A DNA stretch of 10,530 nucleotides from Candidatus Acidiferrales bacterium (GTDB lineage: Bacteria; Acidobacteriota; Terriglobia; Acidiferrales; UBA7541), in assembly GCA_030044295.1 (NCBI GenBank), contig JASHWB010000267.1, positions 1-10,530 of the forward strand, given 5' to 3'. A program made the position numbers and the translations under genes. Within the stretch, counting starts at the first letter, position 1; the number at the start of each line of letters is the position of its first letter. This document shows, in pieces, positions 1 to 6,314 of this stretch. Under the pieces are notes generated by a model. The model was given only the letters and a program-made list of their open reading frames with translations. It ran no database searches and was not told the DNA's origin.

Positions 1-2
1 CG

Positions 3-746
3 AACGTGGAAGGCGTCACCTCCGATGTGGCGCCGAAAAACGCGCTTGAGCTGCTTTCCGGATTCCATCTCATCCTGGACGGTACGGATAATTTCGAGAC
101 GCGTCTTCTGTTGAACGACGTGGCTGTTTCGCTCGGTGTGCCCTGGATCTACGCGGCGGTTGTGGGAAGCTATGGCATAACCATGTCTATTCTTCCCGGG
201 ACGACTGCGTGCCTGGCCTGCCTTCTTGAGTCCGAGGGGTTCGGCGGGCGCGGCGCGTTGTCAGGCGGTGATGCTACGTGCGACACCGCTGGCGTATTGC
301 AGTCCGTCGTCGGCGTCATTGCTTCGCTTCAGTCCGTGGAAGCGATGAAACTGCTGGCCGGAAAACCTGAGGCTCTCATCGGCCGCTTGGCGAGCTGCGA
401 TGTTTGGACTGGCAAATTCCAGTCGATCGGAGTAGCCAAAAATCCAGATTGCCGGGCCTGTGTGCGGCGCGAATTTCTTTATCTGAAAGGCGACGCGCAG
501 CCCCACATCACCATGTGCGGCCGGGATTCCGTCCAGATTCACGAGCGAAGCCGAAAGCTCGATCTAACGGAGCTCGGCCAGCGCCTGAATGGTGCTACCC
601 GGGACGTCCGTTGCAACGAGTTTCTGCTGCGCTTCGTTGTGCCGCCTTACGAGTTGACCGTATTTAACGACGGGCGCGCCATTATCAAGGGAACGAAAGA
701 CCCGACGGTGGCGCGGTCGCTGTACGCGAAGTACATCGGCTCTTAG
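3..746 (+). CDS. ThiF/MoeB-family E1-like adenylyltransferase, 3' part (N-terminus outside window)
   Basis: This family activates the C-terminal Gly-Gly of small sulfur carriers (ThiS, MoaD) by ATP-dependent adenylation in the cytoplasm, for thiamine, molybdopterin or related sulfur transfer. The frame is open to the left edge, so the GTG at 6 is probably internal and the N-terminal Gly-rich ATP loop is missing from view. Counting from that GTG, residues 25-33 read DGTDNFETR, the conserved Asp/Asn nucleotide-Mg site. Cys69-x2-Cys72 and Cys149-x2-Cys152 form the structural zinc site. Cys92, in the TCDTAGV segment before the SLQSVEAMKLL helix, lies near where ThiF carries its sulfur-transfer Cys. 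The tail (about 168-246, starting MCGRDSVQI and holding DGRAIIKGT) resembles the C-terminal extension of longer ThiF proteins; no rhodanese domain is present. The carrier partner is not visible, so ThiF versus MoeB cannot be decided. Confidence 0.9.
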   Translation, partial: NVEGVTSDVAPKNALELLSGFHLILDGTDNFETRLLLNDVAVSLGVPWIYAAVVGSYGITMSILPGTTACLACLLESEGFGGRGALSGGDATCDTAGVLQSVVGVIASLQSVEAMKLLAGKPEALIGRLASCDVWTGKFQSIGVAKNPDCRACVRREFLYLKGDAQPHITMCGRDSVQIHERSRKLDLTELGQRLNGATRDVRCNEFLLRFVVPPYELTVFNDGRAIIKGTKDPTVARSLYAKYIGS

Positions 747-786
747 CATCCTTCGAAAAAGAGGGATTGCGTCTCGACTTCCAGCT

Positions 787-1200
787 TCAACCGGCGAAAC
801 GCCGAAGGGCCTGATGGCGCATAGCAGCGCGGTCGATATTCTCGCGGCAATTCATCAAGGTGAGCAGCGTGCTAAGGATGCGCGCCTTCAGCTCGTCGGA
901 CATGGGGAAACCGCTAGTCGCAACGTTGACCATCGACGCGCCGCGGTCGGCGATCTTTTGCATGAATTCGACTTGCCTCTCGTGAGCCACTCCGCCTAGG
1001 GCCATCGCGCGGCGGATTTCAGCGCATTCTTGCTCGATAAAAAGGGTGAAGTGCAACACGCAGAGGTGTTCGGTCTCGGCTCCTGATGGCGCAGGCATCT
1101 TGCAGCCTTTTGCGTTGCACGTCTCTGGCACGGAATCATCCCGGGGAAACCATTGATATGTAACATCTTCCCAACGGAAAGGCCAGTTTGCGGCGCGCAA
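787..1200 (-). CDS. Small Cys/His-rich protein of unknown function
   Basis: I cannot assign a function. The predicted product has 137 residues and no signal peptide or membrane segment, so it is probably cytoplasmic. Near the N-terminus there is C28-x4-C33, then H45, C47 and H50 (HLCVLH), an arrangement that could bind one zinc ion. The rest (about 51-137) looks helical and charged, and includes ECAEIRRAM and a DELKARILSTLLTL segment. The first available start after an upstream in-frame TAG is TTG at 1200, with a weak AGG six bases before it. A GTG at 1131 would give a protein of 114 residues that keeps all Cys/His ligands and is a real alternative. The gene lies 82 bp downstream of the C45 hydrolase on the same strand and converges on the adenylyltransferase. 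That it is a gene rests on the clustered ligands and the open frame, with vague resemblance to acidobacterial hypothetical proteins. Confidence 0.65.
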   Translation of the reverse strand: MRAANWPFRWEDVTYQWFPRDDSVPETCNAKGCKMPAPSGAETEHLCVLHFTLFIEQECAEIRRAMALGGVAHERQVEFMQKIADRGASMVNVATSGFPMSDELKARILSTLLTLMNCRENIDRAAMRHQALRRFAG

Positions 1201-1241
1201 ATGCTACCTATCGGATAGCAGCCAGTTTGCAACGCGGTTCG

Positions 1242-1264
1242 CCGTGCCGGACGTGTTGGCACGG
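1242..1264. repeat. Hairpin between the two minus-strand genes
   Basis: CCGTGCC (1242-1248) and GGCACGG (1258-1264) form a perfect 7-bp GC-rich stem around a 9-base loop, 19 bases past the hydrolase stop codon. No T-run follows on the minus strand, so it is not a standard intrinsic terminator. It could stabilise the upstream mRNA end or attenuate read-through into the small downstream gene. Confidence 0.4.
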
Positions 1265-1282
1265 GCCGACGGCCGTACGCAC

Positions 1283-2854
1283 CTATGGCTGCGATTGAGC
1301 GGCGTGCTCGCCGATGCGAAACTGCGTCCAAGGGCCAGCATCCATGTCGCGCAATACAGGAGCTTCCCATGAAAACTCCGGATGCGCCGCCAGGAACTTC
1401 GCGGCGCTAAAATCAGTGCCGCAGGGATGGCCGATCCTGGCGATAAAGGTCATGTTTGCAGCCATTTGGCTGTCCATCACCTTCCCGGAAACCGCGCCGT
1501 AGGGCTCAAACGGAAGCGCCGACGAGTCCGGAAGCGCAATGGCCTGGTTATCCCCATGCCCACATAGCGTCCGCCGATTAGGATCAATCTTCTTTTCATA
1601 CGTGTCGTAATGATCGCCGAGGAAAATCTCTGCCAACGACGTATCGATCTTGCCCTTGTTTTCGTTCAACAGCATGTCCCAGCGGATACGACGGGCGTTC
1701 GGGCTGCTTGCAGGGTTATTGGGGTCGAAATCGGTCTCGTCGCGGATCACGTCCGGATCGCTCGGGAAATTGGCGCCGGAATAATAGCCATCCTTCGTCC
1801 GCCAGACTTTCGAGTGCTTCAGTCCCAGCTCAAATCGTGCGATTTCGCCAGTTTTGCGGTCGCCGAGCAGCCAATCGTTCGCATAGCCGCCGTTGTTGCC
1901 GTCGAGCATGATCTTCACGTAGTCGTCGATCGAGGAGGCGTATTGCAGCGCCTTTCTCGCTCGGACGAATTCCGGCTTGCCGTTGGGATCCCAGCCGTGA
2001 AACCCGGCCATGGTTGTCTCAGTGACCATCAGACCCGAGGAATTGACGGCGAAATCGTCGTCGCTCGTGATGACGCCGGGGAAGCCGTCCATCAAGATGC
2101 GATAACCATTCTGCGGAACGATATCGAAGATCACCCGCCAGCGAGCGCCCTCGATGTAAGAGGTCCAGTTGTTATGACCCATCACGATCTGGTGGTCTTT
2201 TGTCCAGCTCCCGGTGGCCACGAACGCGCTGCAATGTCCCGCCGGCACGAGGCTTGGTTGAACTGTCTCGTGCGTCTGCTCGTTCAGCCACGGTACGTAG
2301 TAGTCCGGCAACTCGGAAAAGGCGTTCATTGCCACTACGTCCCATAGGTCAAGCTTCACGCCGTTGTCGTTCAGACCGTCAACAATGCCCTGCAGCTCCT
2401 GCTGATATTCGGGATCGATCTTCGGCCAAAGCATCTGCTGCGCGGCGCGGCGGAAAAAGGCCCAATCGCGGCCGGTGTCATGCGTCAGCTCCAGCCGAAT
2501 CGTGCCGTACGCATCGGCGATTTCCGGCGCCAGCAGATAACCATGCTGCACTCCGATATCGTGCGGCGAGCCTTCGAGATGAACGTAAATCCAGCCGCCC
2601 CGATTGAACCGGTAGCCACGGCCCAGCGTGTCGTCGTAGAAGGTATCGCGAAGCTGGCTCGTCTGCGCTAGCGGTACCGGCAAGGCCTCCCGCGATGCAG
2701 GAAGCGCCCGGGCCTGCGCAACGCCGCTGCCGGACGAAGCGAGCAGCGCGCATACAACCGCACCTAGTCCCGCCAGCGCGGCGCAGGCAGCTGCCAGATG
2801 TAGCGCACCGGCCGAAATGACGTTACTGGGCCTTGCCAATCGATCCCATTCCAA
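1283..2854 (-). CDS. Exported C45-family (acyltransferase/amidohydrolase-like) Ntn hydrolase
   Basis: C45 proteins are N-terminal-nucleophile hydrolases related to penicillin acyl-CoA:6-APA acyltransferase. The precursor cleaves itself before a Cys, which then attacks amide or thioester bonds. This 523-residue product has a hydrophobic N-terminal stretch (about 15-40) and a plausible signal peptidase site after residue 48 (AQA), suggesting periplasmic or membrane-anchored location. Residues 94-110 (EGSPHDIGVQHGYLLAP) are the usual N-terminal family motif. The likely nucleophile is Cys208 in GHCSAFVATG; cleavage before it would leave chains of about 160 residues (49-207) and 316 residues (208-523). 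Asn271 in NSSGL and the GHNNW segment (226-230) fit the family core. Besides Cys208, the mature part has only Cys431 and Cys478, a possible disulfide. The start is TTG: an in-frame TGA lies just upstream and AAGGGG stands nine bases before it. Substrate is unknown; a phospholipase B-like role is an alternative. Confidence 0.85.
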   Translation of the reverse strand: MEWDRLARPSNVISAGALHLAAACAALAGLGAVVCALLASSGSGVAQARALPASREALPVPLAQTSQLRDTFYDDTLGRGYRFNRGGWIYVHLEGSPHDIGVQHGYLLAPEIADAYGTIRLELTHDTGRDWAFFRRAAQQMLWPKIDPEYQQELQGIVDGLNDNGVKLDLWDVVAMNAFSELPDYYVPWLNEQTHETVQPSLVPAGHCSAFVATGSWTKDHQIVMGHNNWTSYIEGARWRVIFDIVPQNGYRILMDGFPGVITSDDDFAVNSSGLMVTETTMAGFHGWDPNGKPEFVRARKALQYASSIDDYVKIMLDGNNGGYANDWLLGDRKTGEIARFELGLKHSKVWRTKDGYYSGANFPSDPDVIRDETDFDPNNPASSPNARRIRWDMLLNENKGKIDTSLAEIFLGDHYDTYEKKIDPNRRTLCGHGDNQAIALPDSSALPFEPYGAVSGKVMDSQMAANMTFIARIGHPCGTDFSAAKFLAAHPEFSWEAPVLRDMDAGPWTQFRIGEHAAQSQP

Positions 2855-2863
2855 TCTCGCACG

Positions 2864-2869
2864 CCCCTT
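2864..2869 (-). promoter_or_regulatory. Ribosome binding site supporting a TTG start
   Basis: On the minus strand this reads AAGGGG, nine bases before the TTG at 2854. An in-frame TGA lies slightly further upstream, so no earlier start is possible, and the site supports TTG initiation of the C45 hydrolase. Confidence 0.55.
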
Positions 2870-3065
2870 ATTTCAGAGTTGAAAATCTGTAGCTCGGAAA
2901 CCACCACGCTACCACACTATCCGTGCCGTGCGCGGTTACTCCGCCGACAAAACATTCTCTTGCGGACTGATGCGACCTGAGATGTCTTCACGAATGCAGG
3001 AAGATGCTTATTTGGCACGCAATTTCAAGGCATTGGCAGTGGGAGCTACGACGCCGCTGCGGCCA

Positions 3066-3094
3066 TTGGGCTATGCTGCATTCGGTGATATAGT
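3066..3094 (+). promoter_or_regulatory. Candidate promoter of the MFS carrier
   Basis: TTGGGC (3066-3071) and TATAGT (3089-3094) are separated by exactly 17 bases. The -10 matches the sigma70 consensus at five of six bases; the -35 keeps TTG. Transcription would begin near 3100, leaving a leader of only about 14 bases before the ATG at 3115. This fits the lack of a Shine-Dalgarno sequence there. Sequence-only prediction. Confidence 0.35.
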
Positions 3095-3114
3095 CGCGTC
3101 CCAAATCGGCGCCG

Positions 3115-4488
3115 ATGAGCCGCCTGACGTCACGCGGCGCCCAACGGGGCGAATTGGCCACAAAAACCACCCAATCTGATGTTGGACCGCAAACCGGGCC
3201 GTCGAAAGATCGGCGTGACCTGCTGTACGCCTCCATCGTCGTTTTCGTCGGTATCACCGCAGTCACGCTGAGCCAGACCACTGGACTTTGCCTGATTCCA
3301 GTAAAAAATCTGCTGAAAAATCACTTGGACGCAAGCCGCACGGCGACGGCAGCGTTTGTCTTCTGGGCTGGGTTCGCCTGGTACTTTAAGCCGTTTTTCG
3401 GAATCTTCACCGATGCTTTTCCACTCTGGGGCACCCGGCGCAAGAGCTACATACTGATCGGCGCAACGATCGCGACAATCCTTTTTGTGGCGCTCTGGTT
3501 CGCGCCGAATAGTTTCGCTAGTACTTATGGCAAGTTGCTAGCGATGTTTGTGGTGATCAATGTCTTTCAGGTTGTCGCCAGCACGGCAACGGGCGGCTTC
3601 ATGACCGAGAAAGCGCAGTCTTTCGGCGCATCCGGTCGATTCGCATCGGTATTTCAAGTTGCCTACCAGATGGCAGGGCTCGTCGGAGGGCCGATCGGCG
3701 GAGTTTTGGGCGCGATAGCCTTTGGATGGACCGGCGCCGCGGGGGCTGCGGTTATGTTCCTGCCGATTCCCGCGGCGATTTTCTTTCTGAAAGAGCGACG
3801 GCTAAGGGTTGATCCCGCGAAGCTGCTCGGCGATGCACGCGCGCAGCTAAAGAAGATCGCCACCTCCAGGACCATGTGGACGGCGGCCGGATTCAGTTTC
3901 CTGTTTTATTTTGCTCCAGGAATCCAGACAGCACTTTTCTACCAGCAGCAGAACCTCCTGCATATGACGACAAAGATGCAGGGCTTCATGCTGTTCCTGA
4001 ACGGCGCTTTTGGAATTCTGACGGCCACAATCTATGGCGCCTTTTTGTGCAAGCGCTGGAACCTGCGGTGGCTGCTGTTTTTCTGCATCATCATCGGCGC
4101 GTTCACCCAGATGGGATACGCCTTGTACACCACCATGGACCGGGCCTACGTCATCGAATGTTTGTGGGGCCTCGGTTGGTCAGCCGCGGACATGTCTTTA
4201 TGCGACCTATACATGCGCGCAACGCCATCGGGGAGCGAAGGACTCGGATTTTCGCTGATGGTAAGCGTTCGCAATCTTTCGCTCTTTGGCGCGGATGTGC
4301 TTGGCGCCAAAGCCATGGATGCCTACCATATTCACTTCAGCACAATGTGTATTGCGAACGGTCTGATTTCGATGATCGCCCTGCCGTTTATTTTTACCCT
4401 GCCGAAATTTATTGTGGATCGCAGGGATTCATCGGTCCAGGCAGAGGCTCTGCCTCCTGCGACGGGCAAGGCGTTACTCGAAGAGTGA
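3115..4488 (+). CDS. MFS transporter of the folate-biopterin transporter (BT1/FBT) type
   Basis: The product (457 residues) is a polytopic inner-membrane carrier with about twelve hydrophobic segments between residues 37 and 435. The first cytoplasmic loop has the BT1/FBT hallmark: K92-P93, G96, D100, P103, G106 and R108-R109-K110-S-Y112, within a stretch reading KPFFGIFTD, AFPLWG, TRRKSY. In the C-terminal half, ATPSGSEGLGFSL (369-381) followed by VRN (385-387) matches the second conserved block of that family. Characterised members carry folates or biopterin in Leishmania, plant plastids and Synechocystis; the substrate here is only inferred. The N-terminal 30 residues are polar, a cytoplasmic leader. 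ATG 3115 is the first start after an in-frame TAG, but no Shine-Dalgarno precedes it; TTG at 3154 is a weaker option. It is divergent from the C45 hydrolase and lies 116 bp before the TlpA-like gene on the same strand. Confidence 0.85.
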   Translation: MSRLTSRGAQRGELATKTTQSDVGPQTGPSKDRRDLLYASIVVFVGITAVTLSQTTGLCLIPVKNLLKNHLDASRTATAAFVFWAGFAWYFKPFFGIFTDAFPLWGTRRKSYILIGATIATILFVALWFAPNSFASTYGKLLAMFVVINVFQVVASTATGGFMTEKAQSFGASGRFASVFQVAYQMAGLVGGPIGGVLGAIAFGWTGAAGAAVMFLPIPAAIFFLKERRLRVDPAKLLGDARAQLKKIATSRTMWTAAGFSFLFYFAPGIQTALFYQQQNLLHMTTKMQGFMLFLNGAFGILTATIYGAFLCKRWNLRWLLFFCIIIGAFTQMGYALYTTMDRAYVIECLWGLGWSAADMSLCDLYMRATPSGSEGLGFSLMVSVRNLSLFGADVLGAKAMDAYHIHFSTMCIANGLISMIALPFIFTLPKFIVDRRDSSVQAEALPPATGKALLEE

Positions 4489-4593
4489 CGCACTCCCATT
4501 GCGCGATTCGCGTTGCGCGGCTCGGCCTGTTCCCTCCACAAGTTCCCTTGGATTAAACTGAAACCTGCGCGAAGTGGCTAATTCAAGGCTTCC

Positions 4594-4599
4594 GGAGGT
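4594..4599 (+). promoter_or_regulatory. Strong ribosome binding site of the TlpA-like gene
   Basis: GGAGGT lies five bases before the ATG at 4605 and fixes that start. The 116-bp gap behind the MFS gene shows no clear terminator; a TAAACT at 4555-4560 could be a -10 element but lacks a matching -35. Confidence 0.75.
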
Positions 4600-4604
4600 A
4601 ACGC

Positions 4605-5099
4605 ATGGCCGCCCTGTCGCCCGGCACGATTGCACCGCAATTGACACTCAAAGACTTGGGCGGAAAGCCGGTTTCTCTGGCCGACGTATTAACGAATGGC
4701 CCCGCACTCGTCGCCTTCTTCAAAGTGGGCTGCCCAACTTGCCAGTTCACGTTTCCTTTTCTACAGCGGTTATATGAATCGTATGGTGGACCGAACTTCG
4801 CCTTCTTCGGCGTTTCGCAGGATAGTGCCGGCGATACGCGCCAGTTCATGCACCACTTCGGCGTCAAGTTTCCGATGCTCCTCGACGATCACGGCTACTC
4901 CGCATCCAAGGCCTACGGCCTGACGAATGTTCCTACGATGTTCTGGATCAACCCGGACGGCAAAATCCACATCAGCTCGTCGGGCTTCTCGAAGGATGAT
5001 CTGGAGAAGCTTTCCGCCGAAGCGGCGCTCGCCACTGGAAACGCGGCGAAACCAGTGTTCCGCCACGGTGAAGTCGTGCCCAATTTCAAGCCGGGTTGA
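4605..5099 (+). CDS. TlpA/peroxiredoxin-like thioredoxin-fold protein with CPTC motif
   Basis: A 164-residue redoxin-fold protein, probably a thiol reductase or peroxiredoxin-like enzyme. The N-terminal part (GTIAPQLTLKDLGGKPVSL, residues 7-25) is the typical AhpC/TSA-redoxin entry strand. The active site is Cys43-Pro-Thr-Cys46 (VGCPTCQF), and Pro110 in NVPTMF is the cis-proline opposite it. The WINPDGKI strand (114-121) follows. Unlike classic TlpA or ResA there is no signal peptide or membrane anchor, so it should act in the cytoplasm. Two Cys in CxxC spacing favour disulfide exchange or a two-Cys peroxidase; the target is unknown. The tail ends VVPNFKPG, which I associate with this acidobacterial subfamily from memory only. 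The gene lies downstream of the BT1-type carrier and could be read through from it, and is tail-to-tail with the winged-helix gene. Confidence 0.85.
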   Translation: MAALSPGTIAPQLTLKDLGGKPVSLADVLTNGPALVAFFKVGCPTCQFTFPFLQRLYESYGGPNFAFFGVSQDSAGDTRQFMHHFGVKFPMLLDDHGYSASKAYGLTNVPTMFWINPDGKIHISSSGFSKDDLEKLSAEAALATGNAAKPVFRHGEVVPNFKPG

Positions 5100-5110
5100 G
5101 GATCGAAAGG

Positions 5111-6109
5111 CTAAGCTCCGTGCGAGCCGCCGCGCAATCCGCGCGAGGCGAAGGATGCGCCAGCTCCCATCAGAATCAGTGAACGCTGCGCGAACGGCGC
5201 ATATAGCAGCGCCGCCGTGGCGCCCAGCGCGGCTCCAAACCCGATCCACGGCGCCAACAGGAACGGCGCGAGCGCCCAAAGCTCATCGAGTGGAAAAGTC
5301 ACCGGAAAAATCTTCAGAAATCTTTCGCGCAAACCGGGCGCATTGAACGCAACCGCCGAAATCAGGTATAGCCGCGTCGGAATTCCCACCGACGCCGTCA
5401 CGATCAGCAACACCACGGCCCACAACGTATGAGGCACCATCCCCCGGATCACGTCTTGAACGATCTCCAGCCGCGCCAGCGAAATCGCGTAAAACGCGAG
5501 ATACATCACCTGCAAAAGCAAAAAAAGCGTTCGCACCACCGGGCGCGACGCCTGTGGCAAATCAGCGGGACTTGCCAGGAGTCCGTGCATTTTCTCCGGT
5601 GCGGCGCCGGATGATGGCTCGTCGCTTGATTCCGACCGCTGCGATTCTCCTGTCGCGGACGGCGCGTTCGCAATCGGCCGCGCCACAGACGCGACAGGCT
5701 CCGCTGACTGCACTGTCGAAGGAGCGTGCATATTCCCCGCCGCTACCGCTTGCGCCGCCCCTGCATTGCTGGCCAGCACTTCCACAGGCGCGATGAACCG
5801 GTATCCACGCCGCGCCAGCGTCTCCACAAAACGTGGGCTGGAGGCGGAATCACCCAGCGCTTCGCGAATTTTGTTGATCGCCGTGTTCAGCCCATGGTCG
5901 AAATCGACGAAAGTGCCGTCCGGCCAGAGCCGCTGGTGAATCTCTGAACGCGAGACGAGTTCGCCCGGGCGGTCGAGCAGCAGCAGCAAAACCTGGAGGG
6001 GTTGTCCCTGCAACGGCAGCCGACGCCCCTGTTTGCGCAGTTCGCCTGTGTGCTCGTCAGCTTCGTAAACGCCGAAACGGAATAGACGCCTCGCGGAATT
6101 CCCGTTCAT
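5111..6109 (-). CDS. Winged-helix regulator fused to a polytopic membrane domain
   Basis: This 332-residue protein has an OmpR/PhoB-type winged-helix domain (about 9-108). It begins LFRFGVYEAD, has the helix PLQVLLLLLDRPGELVSR and the recognition region FDHGLNTAINKIREALGD, and ends in the wing hairpin RRGYRFIAPV. An Ala/Ser/Pro-rich linker without clear fold follows (about 110-187). The C-terminal part (about 190-318) has roughly four hydrophobic segments, including 192-213, 228-256 and 276-304. The layout suggests a one-component, membrane-embedded transcription factor, CadC/ToxR-like in principle. CadC has a single membrane helix and a periplasmic sensor; here the sensor may be the bundle itself. 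There is no receiver domain or phosphoacceptor. ATG 6109 gives a complete winged-helix domain but has no good Shine-Dalgarno. The gene converges on the TlpA-like gene and is divergent from the SRPBCC gene, a possible target. Confidence 0.85.
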   Translation of the reverse strand: MNGNSARRLFRFGVYEADEHTGELRKQGRRLPLQGQPLQVLLLLLDRPGELVSRSEIHQRLWPDGTFVDFDHGLNTAINKIREALGDSASSPRFVETLARRGYRFIAPVEVLASNAGAAQAVAAGNMHAPSTVQSAEPVASVARPIANAPSATGESQRSESSDEPSSGAAPEKMHGLLASPADLPQASRPVVRTLFLLLQVMYLAFYAISLARLEIVQDVIRGMVPHTLWAVVLLIVTASVGIPTRLYLISAVAFNAPGLRERFLKIFPVTFPLDELWALAPFLLAPWIGFGAALGATAALLYAPFAQRSLILMGAGASFASRGLRGGSHGA

Positions 6110-6314
6110 TAGGAGATCAGTTTACCTGCCCGGCCGATTTTCTCAATCTAAGTCGTCTGTTTGCCGCGCGTGGCCGTGGAGATTCGCCGTCGACATGAAT
6201 CGATATGAAATTGACCTCCGATGGAGATCGCGTGCATTGATTTGAGCCGGCTGAGTCCGCATTCTGCCACACGACCGGGCACTAGACTCCGCGCCTAGGT
6301 CAGGGAGGTAGATC
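6110..6314. other. Divergent intergenic region between regulator and SRPBCC gene
   Basis: This 205-bp spacer should carry the promoters of the winged-helix gene (leftward) and the SRPBCC gene (rightward). A TTGACC at 6211-6216 could be a rightward -35, but the bases 17-18 further on (GCATTG) are a poor -10. No convincing leftward promoter or operator repeat was found by eye. Confidence 0.4.
6304..6309 (+). promoter_or_regulatory. Ribosome binding site supporting a GTG start
   Basis: GGAGGT stands five bases before the GTG at 6315. This spacing, together with the signal peptide that begins right there, decides the start of the SRPBCC-like gene. Confidence 0.75.

Larger units (their letters stand above)
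2855..3114. other. Divergent intergenic region between hydrolase and MFS carrier
   Basis: This 260-bp spacer separates two genes transcribed outward, so it should hold promoters for both. On the carrier side a reasonable sigma70-like pair is visible and listed separately. On the hydrolase side I see only the AAGGGG ribosome binding site and no convincing -35/-10 pair. An 83-codon plus-strand frame (2928-3179) starting with GTG crosses the region but has no ribosome binding site and no recognisable motif; I do not call it a gene. Confidence 0.6.

Noticed and set aside
996..1370. Minus-strand frame bridging the hydrolase end and the small Cys/His gene
   Set aside because: It overlaps both better-supported genes in another frame and shows no domain or start signal.
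1610..2347. Long plus-strand open frame (245 codons) opposite the C45 hydrolase gene
   Set aside because: It lies wholly antisense to a gene with clear family motifs; composition is Arg/Val/Ala-rich without motifs, and it has no ribosome binding site.
2928..3179. 83-codon plus-strand frame in the divergent spacer
   Set aside because: GTG start without Shine-Dalgarno, overlaps the carrier start, and no recognisable motif.
4502..4512. CGCG-ATT-CGCG after the MFS gene considered as a terminator
   Set aside because: Stem of only four pairs and no T-run.
3876..4556. 226-codon frame inside the MFS gene, running past its stop
   Set aside because: Typical GC-rich shadow frame; the carrier frame has all the conserved blocks.
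4770..5279. Minus-strand frame opposite the TlpA-like gene and the end of the regulator gene
   Set aside because: Arg-rich shadow overlapping two recognised genes.
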